The notes beneath the pieces are model-generated. The model searched no databases. It was not told the origin of the DNA and saw only the letters and a list, made by a program, of their open reading frames with translations. Shown here in pieces: positions 42,210-49,714 of a DNA stretch of 49,714 nucleotides (positions are counted from its first letter, which is position 1; the number at the start of each line of letters is the position of its first letter). Position numbers and translations under genes: made by a program. Origin of the DNA: Caulobacter sp. SLTY (lineage in GTDB: Bacteria > Pseudomonadota > Alphaproteobacteria > Caulobacterales > Caulobacteraceae); the NCBI RefSeq assembly GCF_009905535.1, contig NZ_JAAALA010000032.1:1-49714 (forward strand). The letters run 5' to 3'.

Positions 42210-43883
42210 GTGGACAGGCTTTTAGGCGCGTTGAAGGGTGGCGGCCTGGTGCGGCTGCTGGTGATGGTCGGGGTGGGCGTGGGCCTGCTCGCGGCGATCC
42301 TTGCCCTGACCACCGGGTTCTTCACCCAGCCCAAGCAGCTGCTCTACGCCAACATGGACCTGAAGGAAGCCGCGGCGGTCACCGAGGCGCTCGACCAGGC
42401 CGGCATCAAGTATGAGGTCCAGGGCGACGGATCGAGCATCCTGGTCGATCGTGACAAGGTCGCTTCCACCCGCCTGCTGGTCGCCGGCAAGGGCCTGGTG
42501 ACCTCCGGTTCGGTCGGTTACGAACTTTTTGACGGTGGCTCCGCCCTGGGCCAGACCGACTTCGTCCAGCAGCTCAACAAGCAGCGCGCCCTGGAAGGCG
42601 AGCTCGCCCGCACCATCCGCTCGCTGGGCGGGGTCAGCGACGCCCGGGTCCATCTGGTGCTGCCCAAGCGCCAGCTGTTCGAGGAAGAAGCCGCCCAGCC
42701 CTCGGCCTCGGTCGCCCTGACCATCAGCGGCCGCAAGCCCAGCGCCGAACAGGTGCAGGGGGTGCAGAACCTGATCGCCGCCGCTGTCGATGGGCTGAAG
42801 CCCGAGAGCGTGGTGGTCGTCGACCAGAAGGACGGCAAGACCCTGTCGGCCGGGGGCGGCGGGGCCGGGGCGCTCGGCCGCATGGCCGACGATCGCCGCA
42901 GCGAGGTTGAGCAACGCCTGGCCGCCCGCATCAAGGAACAGCTGGAGCCCGTCGTCGGCCCGGGCAAGGCCCGTGTCGAGGTCGCCGCCGACATCGACCT
43001 GGCCCGCGTCACCCAGCAGGAAGAGACCTACGACCCCGACGGCCAGGTGATCGTTTCAGAACAGACAACCGAAGAGGCCAGCGAAGAGGGCGCCAATGAC
43101 GGCAACAACGGCGTCTCGGCCGCCGCCAACATTCCGGGCGAGCCGCCAAACCCTCAGGCCATCCCGCTGAACAAGAACACCGCCCGCGGCGCCACCTCGA
43201 CCACCAACTACAACAACTCCAAGACCGTCCGCACCGAGGTGATCGAGCCCGGCATGATCAAGAACCTGTCGGTCTCGGTCGCCGTCGATGGCATCCGGGC
43301 GGCCGGCGCCAACGGCAAGCCCGGCGCCTATACCCCCCGCTCGCCTGAAGAGATGGCAAAGCTGGAAGAGCTGGTGAAGGCCGCCGTCGGCTTCAATCCG
43401 GAGCGCAAGGACGTGGTCAAGGTGATCAATGTGCCCTTTGCCTATTCGGATGTCGGCGACGCCGGGGAGAAGGCCGGCAATCCGCTGACCAGCTTCGACA
43501 AGAACGACATCATGCGGGCGGTCGAACTCGGCGCCGGCGCGCTCGTGGTCCTGCTGCTGCTGTTCTTCGGGCTTCGGCCCTTGCTCAAGAGCCTGGGCCA
43601 GTCCGGCGCCATCGGCGGCCCGCTGCCGATGCTCGCCGGTTCTGCCGGCGCGGCCGGCCGCGCCCCCGCCGCCGGCGACGTCGCCCAGCTCCAGACCCAG
43701 TACGACCCCGCCACCGGCGAGATGCTGGCCCTGCCCGGCGGCGAGCTGGATCAGCGGATCGACATCGCCCGCATCGAGGGCCAGGTGAAGGCCAGCAGCG
43801 TCAAGCGGGTCAGCGAGTTCGTCGACACCCACCCGGAGGAGTCGGTCTCGATCCTCCGCAGCTGGCTGCATGAGACCGCATGA
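42210..43883 (+). CDS. fliF: Flagellar MS-ring protein FliF
   Basis: The 557-residue MS-ring subunit, the first structure of the basal body. It has two membrane helices (near residues 12-32 and 435-455) around a periplasmic region with YscJ/FliF ring-building motifs ([63 protein letters not shown] as separate blocks). The cytoplasmic end [13 protein letters not shown] binds FliG. The start is GTG 42210. Its stop overlaps fliG by ATGA. Confidence 0.95.
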   Translation: MDRLLGALKGGGLVRLLVMVGVGVGLLAAILALTTGFFTQPKQLLYANMDLKEAAAVTEALDQAGIKYEVQGDGSSILVDRDKVASTRLLVAGKGLVTSGSVGYELFDGGSALGQTDFVQQLNKQRALEGELARTIRSLGGVSDARVHLVLPKRQLFEEEAAQPSASVALTISGRKPSAEQVQGVQNLIAAAVDGLKPESVVVVDQKDGKTLSAGGGGAGALGRMADDRRSEVEQRLAARIKEQLEPVVGPGKARVEVAADIDLARVTQQEETYDPDGQVIVSEQTTEEASEEGANDGNNGVSAAANIPGEPPNPQAIPLNKNTARGATSTTNYNNSKTVRTEVIEPGMIKNLSVSVAVDGIRAAGANGKPGAYTPRSPEEMAKLEELVKAAVGFNPERKDVVKVINVPFAYSDVGDAGEKAGNPLTSFDKNDIMRAVELGAGALVVLLLLFFGLRPLLKSLGQSGAIGGPLPMLAGSAGAAGRAPAAGDVAQLQTQYDPATGEMLALPGGELDQRIDIARIEGQVKASSVKRVSEFVDTHPEESVSILRSWLHETA

Positions 43884-44911
43884 GCAGGTCCGGCAAAAGC
43901 AAGGCGATCGTTGACGCCGGCCGGCTGAGCGGTCCGGAGAAGGCCGCCGTTGTGCTGCTCGCCCTGGGCGAGGAGCACACCCACATCTGGGAACAGCTGG
44001 ACGAGGAGGAGATCAAGGAGATCTCCCAGGCCATGGCCAGCCTGGGCACCGTCGCGGCCAGCGTGGTCGAGGAGCTGCTGGTCGAATTCGTCTCCGGCAT
44101 GTCCAGCTCCGGCGCCATCATGGGCAGCTTCGAGCAGACCCAGCGGCTGCTGTCCGCCTTCCTCCCGCCGGAGAAGGTCGACAACCTGATGGAGGAGATC
44201 CGGGGTCCGGCCGGTCGCACCATGTGGGACAAGCTGGGCAACGTGAACGAGGCGGTGCTCGCCAACTATCTGAAGAACGAATACCCCCAGACCGTCGCGG
44301 TGGTGCTCAGCAAGATCAAGAGCGACCACGCCGCCCGCGTGCTCACCTGCCTGCCCGAGGACTTCGCCCTCGAATGCGTCCAGCGGATGCTGCGCATGGA
44401 GCCGGTGCAGCGGGAGATCCTCGACAAGATCGAACAGACCCTGCGCGTCGAGTTCATGTCCAACCTGGCGCGCACGTCCAAGCGCGACAGCCATGAACTG
44501 ATGGCCGACATCTTCAACAACTTCGACCGCCAGACCGAGGGGCGATTCATCGCCGCCCTGGAGGAGCGCAACCGAGAGTCTGCCGAGCGTATCCGCGCCC
44601 TGATGTTCGTCTTCGAAGACCTCGGCAAGCTCGACCCCGGCGGGGTCCAGACCCTGCTGCGGGCGGTGGAGAAGGACCAGCTGGGCCTGGCCCTCAAGGG
44701 CTCCTCCGACGCCCTGCGCGAGATGTTCTTCTCCAACATGTCCGAACGCGCCGCCAAGATCATGCGCGAAGACATGGAGGGCATGGGCCCGGTCCGCCTG
44801 AAAGACGTCGACCAAGCCCAGATGGCCATGGTCCAGGTCGCCAAGGACCTGGCCGCCAAGGGCGAGATCATGCTGGCCGGGGCCGGCGGTGACGATGAGC
44901 TGATCTACTGA
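43880..44911 (+). CDS. fliG: Flagellar motor switch protein FliG
   Basis: A 343-residue rotor protein at the cytoplasmic face of the MS ring; its C-terminal charged helix meets the stator. Visible are [22 protein letters not shown], the middle-domain [14 protein letters not shown] (a variant of the usual EHPQ), [18 protein letters not shown] and [20 protein letters not shown], with [22 protein letters not shown] in the C-terminal domain. Starts in the ATGA overlap with fliF; its TGA shares a base with the fliH start. Confidence 0.95.
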   Translation: MSRSGKSKAIVDAGRLSGPEKAAVVLLALGEEHTHIWEQLDEEEIKEISQAMASLGTVAASVVEELLVEFVSGMSSSGAIMGSFEQTQRLLSAFLPPEKVDNLMEEIRGPAGRTMWDKLGNVNEAVLANYLKNEYPQTVAVVLSKIKSDHAARVLTCLPEDFALECVQRMLRMEPVQREILDKIEQTLRVEFMSNLARTSKRDSHELMADIFNNFDRQTEGRFIAALEERNRESAERIRALMFVFEDLGKLDPGGVQTLLRAVEKDQLGLALKGSSDALREMFFSNMSERAAKIMREDMEGMGPVRLKDVDQAQMAMVQVAKDLAAKGEIMLAGAGGDDELIY

Positions 44912-45579
44912 TGGCCGCCATCCTCAACAGCTCGGGGCACACCCCCTTCAACTTCGACACCGTCTTCGACGAGGGCGGCGCGGTCGCCTATGAGCCGCCG
45001 CGCCAGAAGCGCAGCTTCACCCCCGAAGAGGTCGAGCAGGTCCGCCAGCAGGCCTTCGCCGAGGGTGAGCGTTCCGCCATTGCCCGCGCCGAACATGCCA
45101 CGGCGGCAGCCCTGGAACAGGTCGCCGCCAGCGCCCGCCTGGGCCTGGGCGCCCTGGCGGAGGTCGCCCACAGCCACCGCGCCGACAGCGCCCACCTGGC
45201 CATGGCCGCCGCCCGCAAGATCGCCGACAGCGCCCTCAGCCGTCATCCCGAAGCGCCGGTCGCCGCCGCGCTGGAAGCCCTGTCCCGCGAGGTCGAGGCC
45301 AGCCCCCGGCTGGTGGTCAAGGTCGCCGCGGACGCCCGGGAGCCGGTTCAGGCGGTGCTCGACCGCCTAGCCGAAAGCCTCGGCCATCCCGGCCGTATCG
45401 AGGCTCGGGCCGAACCCGGCTTTGCCGGCGCCGCCTTCGTCCTCGACTGGGGAGACGGGCGCGCCGCTTTCGATCCCGAGGACGCCGCCCGCCGCATCCA
45501 GGACGCCCTCGACCAGGCACTCGCCGCCGAAGGCCTCCACGCCGAACCCCTGATCCCCCAGGACGAAACCCATGGCTGA
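44911..45579 (+). CDS. fliH: FliH-like flagellar protein (FlbE)
   Basis: A 222-residue protein in the position of Caulobacter flbE/fliH, regulator of the export ATPase FliI. The sequence is weakly conserved: a charged helical segment near residues 30-60 (SFTPEEVEQVRQQAFAEGE) and then an Ala-rich helical region and a C-terminal domain with RIEARAEPGFAGAAFVLDWGDGRAAFDPE, where the acidic tail resembles FliH/HrpE. The name rests mainly on gene order between fliG and fliN. It overlaps fliN by eight bases. Confidence 0.82.
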   Translation: MAAILNSSGHTPFNFDTVFDEGGAVAYEPPRQKRSFTPEEVEQVRQQAFAEGERSAIARAEHATAAALEQVAASARLGLGALAEVAHSHRADSAHLAMAAARKIADSALSRHPEAPVAAALEALSREVEASPRLVVKVAADAREPVQAVLDRLAESLGHPGRIEARAEPGFAGAAFVLDWGDGRAAFDPEDAARRIQDALDQALAAEGLHAEPLIPQDETHG

Positions 45580-45910
45580 AGACAATCTGACCCTCGAGGA
45601 GTTTGGCTCCGACCAGACCCTGGCCAGCGAGATGCCGGTCGATATGGACGAAAAGACCGCCACCGACCTGGCGCCGGTCTTCGACGTGCCGGTCAACATC
45701 TCCGCCGTGCTCGGCCGGGCCAACATGTCGGTCGCCCAGTTGCTGCAGTTGGGCAACGGCAGCGTCCTCGAACTCGACCGCAAGGTCGGCGAGGCGATCG
45801 ACATCTATGTGAACAACCGCCTGGTGGCGCGGGGCGAGGTCGTCGTGGTCGACGACCGGCTGGGCGTCACCATGACCGAAATCATCAAGGACGGCGACAC
45901 CGCGGCCTGA
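45572..45910 (+). CDS. fliN: Flagellar motor switch protein FliN
   Basis: A 112-residue C-ring protein needed for export and switching. The SpoA-type domain is clear: FDVPVNISAVLGRANMSVAQLLQLGNGSVLELDRKVGEAIDIYVNNRLVARGEVVVVDDRLGVTMTEI, seen as PVNISAVLGR, LLQLGNGSVLELDRKVGE and VNNRLVARGEVVVVDD. Starts within the end of fliH. Confidence 0.95.
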   Translation: MAEDNLTLEEFGSDQTLASEMPVDMDEKTATDLAPVFDVPVNISAVLGRANMSVAQLLQLGNGSVLELDRKVGEAIDIYVNNRLVARGEVVVVDDRLGVTMTEIIKDGDTAA

Positions 45911-45938
45911 TCGCCGGGGCGTCGATGGAGAGTAAGAG

Positions 45939-47309
<1,371 letters not shown>

Positions 47310-47324
47310 AGTTTCGAGTAAGCG

Positions 47325-49421
47325 ATGAGCGACCTGTCCCCCACCTCCGCCTCCAACCCAATGACCGTCCGCCAGGTCTGGGGATGGGTGGCGCGTGGGG
47401 ATGTGGGGCTGGCGATCGGGATCGTCGGGATCATCGTCCTGCTGATCCTGCCGATCCCGTCGTTCATCCTCGACTTCCTGCTGACCCTGTCGATCACCTC
47501 CAGCGTGCTGATCCTGATGACGGCGCTGCTGATCAAGAAGCCGCTGGAGTTCACCGCCTTCCCGACGGTGCTGCTGGTTACCACCCTGTTCCGCCTGGGG
47601 CTGAACCTCGCCTCGACCCGCCTGATCCTCAGCCACGGCCACGAGGGCACCCATGGGGCCGGCAAGGTCATCGAAGCCTTCGGCGAGATGATGATGAGCG
47701 GCAACTTCATCATCGGGGTGATCGTCTTCGCCATCCTGATCCTGGTGAACTTCGTGGTCGTCACCAAGGGTTCGGGGCGCATCGCCGAGGTGGCCGCCCG
47801 CTTCACCCTCGACTCCATGCCCGGCAAGCAGATGGCCATCGACGCCGACCTGTCGTCGGGGCTGATCGACCAGGACGAGGCCAAGAAACGCCGCAAGGAA
47901 CTGGAGCAGGAATCGACCTTCTTCGGGGCCATGGACGGCGCCAGCAAGTTCGTGCGCGGCGACGCGGTGGCCGCCCTGATCATCACCGCGATCAACATCA
48001 TCGGCGGCATCCTGATCGGCGTGCTGCAACACGGCATGCCGGCCGGCGAGGCGGCCTCGACCTACACCATCATGACCATCGGCGACGGCCTGGTCAGCCA
48101 GGTGCCGGCCCTGGTCATCTCGATCGCCGCCGGCCTGCTGGTCTCCAAGGCGGGGGTCGACGGCGCCGCCGACAAGGCCCTGGTCACCCAGCTGGCCATG
48201 AACCCGGTGGGCCTGGGCATGGTCTCGGCCGCCGCCGGGGTCATGGCCCTGGTCCCCGGCATGCCCAAGCTGCCCTTCATCGCGGTGGCCATCGCCACCG
48301 GCTGGCTGGCTTGGCGAAGGGCACAGGACGCCAAGGCGGGACCGGTGGTCGATGTCTCCACCCTGCCGGTTGCGGCCGAGCCGGAGGAGGAGCCGATCGG
48401 CGCCGCCCTGGCCATCGACGACATCAAGATCGAGCTGGGCTACGGCCTGTTGACCCTGATCAACGACCTGGAGGGCCGCCGCCTTACCGACCAGATCCGC
48501 GCCTTGCGGAAGACCCTGGCGGGCGACTTCGGCTTCGTGATGCCCAGCGTGCGCATTCTCGACAACATGCGCCTGCCGACCCAGGGCTACGCCATCCGCG
48601 TCAAGGAGATGGAGAGCGGCGCGGGCGAGGTGCGCATCGGCAGCCTGATGGCCATGGACCCGCGCGGCGGCCAGGTCGACATCCCCGGCGAACATGTGCG
48701 CGAGCCGGCGTTCGGGCTTCCGGCCACCTGGATCGACGACGCCCTGAAGGAGGAGGCCACCTTCCGCGGCTACACCCTGGTGGACCCCGCGACGGTGCTG
48801 ACCACCCACCTGACCGAGATTCTCAAGGACAACATGGCCGACCTGCTGTCCTACGCCGAGGTCCAGAAGCTGCTGAAAGAACTGGGCCCCGAGCAGAAGA
48901 AGCTGGCGGACGAGCTGATCCCCAGCGTGATCAGCGCCTCCACCCTGCAACGGGTGCTCCAGTCCCTGCTGCGCGAGCGGGTCTCGATCCGCGATCTCGG
49001 CACCATCCTCGAAGGCATCGCCGAGGCGGCCCCCCATACCAGCAGCCTCACCCAGCTGACCGAAGCGGTCCGCGTCCGCCTCGGCCGGCAGCTCTGCTGG
49101 GCCAACCGGGGCGAGGACGGCGCCTTGCCGATCGTCACCCTGTCACCGGACTGGGAGCAGGCCTTCGCCGACAGCCTGATCGGCGGCGGCGAGGAGCGCC
49201 AGCTGGCCATGGCCCCGTCCAAGCTGCAGGAATTCATCAAGTCGGTGCGCGAGGCCTTCGAACGCGCCGCCCTGGCCGGCGACGCCGCCGTCCTGCTGAC
49301 CAGCCCCATGGCCCGCCCCTACGTCCGCTCGATCATCGAGCGCTTCCGGGGCCAGACGGTGGTGATGAGCCAGAGCGAGGTCCACCCCAAGGCGCGGTTG
49401 CGCACGGTCGGCATGGTCTGA
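47325..49421 (+). CDS. flhA: Flagellar export gate protein FlhA
   Basis: A 698-residue integral membrane protein of the flagellar type III export apparatus (flbF in Caulobacter). The N-terminal half has eight or so helices and the FHIPEP-family core (LLLVTTLFRLGLNLASTRLIL, GRIAEVAARFTLDSMPGKQMAIDADLSSG in pieces FTLDSMPGKQMAIDADL and GLIDQDEAKKRR). The C-terminal cytoplasmic half binds export chaperones. Starts 15 bases after flbD, so it may share its transcript. Confidence 0.96.
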   Translation: MSDLSPTSASNPMTVRQVWGWVARGDVGLAIGIVGIIVLLILPIPSFILDFLLTLSITSSVLILMTALLIKKPLEFTAFPTVLLVTTLFRLGLNLASTRLILSHGHEGTHGAGKVIEAFGEMMMSGNFIIGVIVFAILILVNFVVVTKGSGRIAEVAARFTLDSMPGKQMAIDADLSSGLIDQDEAKKRRKELEQESTFFGAMDGASKFVRGDAVAALIITAINIIGGILIGVLQHGMPAGEAASTYTIMTIGDGLVSQVPALVISIAAGLLVSKAGVDGAADKALVTQLAMNPVGLGMVSAAAGVMALVPGMPKLPFIAVAIATGWLAWRRAQDAKAGPVVDVSTLPVAAEPEEEPIGAALAIDDIKIELGYGLLTLINDLEGRRLTDQIRALRKTLAGDFGFVMPSVRILDNMRLPTQGYAIRVKEMESGAGEVRIGSLMAMDPRGGQVDIPGEHVREPAFGLPATWIDDALKEEATFRGYTLVDPATVLTTHLTEILKDNMADLLSYAEVQKLLKELGPEQKKLADELIPSVISASTLQRVLQSLLRERVSIRDLGTILEGIAEAAPHTSSLTQLTEAVRVRLGRQLCWANRGEDGALPIVTLSPDWEQAFADSLIGGGEERQLAMAPSKLQEFIKSVREAFERAALAGDAAVLLTSPMARPYVRSIIERFRGQTVVMSQSEVHPKARLRTVGMV

Positions 49422-49486
49422 ACTCCCGCGGAACGATTCTCGCCAATTGCTGTTAGCCATGGGTTGGGGGGCCAGGAGAAAGCCCC

Positions 49487-49714
49487 ATGAACAAGACCTT
49501 GTCATCCCTTCTGACCGCCGCCGCGGTGGCCGCGCTCGGCTTCGCGGCCCAGGCCCAGACCCCCTCGCCGCCGACTCCGCCGGCAGCCACCGCCCCGCCG
49601 ATCGTCGCCCCGACCCAGACGCCGCCCAAGCCGATGAAGCCGCCGGCCCCGGTCGAAGAACCGGCTGAAGTGCCCGCCACCCAGGGTGACACCGTCACCG
49701 CCCCGGCCCCCGGC
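49487..49714 (+). CDS. Exported proline-rich protein, 5' fragment
   Basis: The first 76 residues of an open frame that runs off the right edge. It begins with a classical signal peptide (MNKTLSSLLTAAAVAALGFAAQAQ) cut into a short form here, MNKTLSSLLTAAAVAALGF, ending at AQAQ, and continues as a Pro/Thr/Ala-rich low-complexity region (PPKPMKPPAPVEEP). ATG 49487 has AGGAGAAAG upstream. Function cannot be read from this part. Confidence 0.7.
   Translation, partial: MNKTLSSLLTAAAVAALGFAAQAQTPSPPTPPAATAPPIVAPTQTPPKPMKPPAPVEEPAEVPATQGDTVTAPAPG

Noticed and set aside
49429..49443. Weak sigma-54-like GG-N10-GC before the proline-rich protein
   Set aside because: Lacks the TGGC and TTGC context; chance matches to GG-N10-GC alone are common in this GC-rich DNA.

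Overview
The window is GC-rich chromosomal DNA of an alphaproteobacterium, most likely family Caulobacteraceae (Caulobacter or Phenylobacterium type; the genus cannot be fixed from sequence alone). Evidence for this is a flagellar cluster in Caulobacter-like order (flgL-flgK / fliK-flgD-flgE, sciP, fliF-fliG-fliH(flbE)-fliN-flbD, flhA), the DUF1153/SciP cell-cycle regulator, the FlbD-type sigma-54 activator, sigma-54 promoters, and many alphaproteobacterial housekeeping genes. Genes are tightly packed, with frequent ATGA/GTGA start-stop overlaps. No rRNA, tRNA, CRISPR array, insertion sequence or prophage was seen.

Layout. 1-684: N-terminal part of ftsK, cut by the window edge. 769-3894: secreted RTX protein with a predicted seven-bladed FG-GAP propeller. 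4069-5442: ECF sigma factor with a ChrR-like cupin partner. 5577-8908: intracellular PHA depolymerase, DUF45 metalloprotease, TenI/ThiE-like protein and YggS PLP protein. 8931-13874: phosphate operon pstC-pstA-pstB-phoU-phoB, read leftward from a three-heptad Pho box. 14018-16850: purD and a phospholipase D-family enzyme. 16847-19355: metX-metW-EEP phosphatase operon. 19422-21503: SixA-like phosphatase, DUF952, a hairpin repeat and pyrD. 21562-24473: orphan histidine kinase and SelO. 24784-27330: TonB-dependent receptor with a strong terminator. 27394-29051: esterase, small membrane protein and VOC protein. 29343-34589: 1748-residue secreted RTX nuclease-like protein. 34614-49421: flagellar genes. 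49487-end: start of an exported proline-rich protein.

How it works together. The flagellar half holds the early basal-body/export genes (fliF operon and flhA), the late hook and hook-junction genes, and two regulators: SciP, an antagonist of CtrA, and FlbD, an activator of sigma-54 promoters that also represses fliF. The regulatory DNA fits this: two back-to-back sigma-54 promoters between flgK and fliK, CCCGGCA-type candidate FlbD sites around them and before fliF, a TTAA-N7-TTTA candidate CtrA box before fliF, and a GANTC site before sciP. The phosphate operon carries its own Pho box but neither pstS nor phoR is in this window. The two RTX proteins, about 25 kb apart, end in related C-terminal tails, which suggests one unlinked type I secretion system serves both.

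The region is mostly recognisable core genome. I do not see a clearly undescribed system; the best leads are the flagellar regulatory sites, the two large secreted RTX proteins with a shared tail, and the sigma/ChrR pair whose ChrR lacks the usual N-terminal zinc-binding domain.
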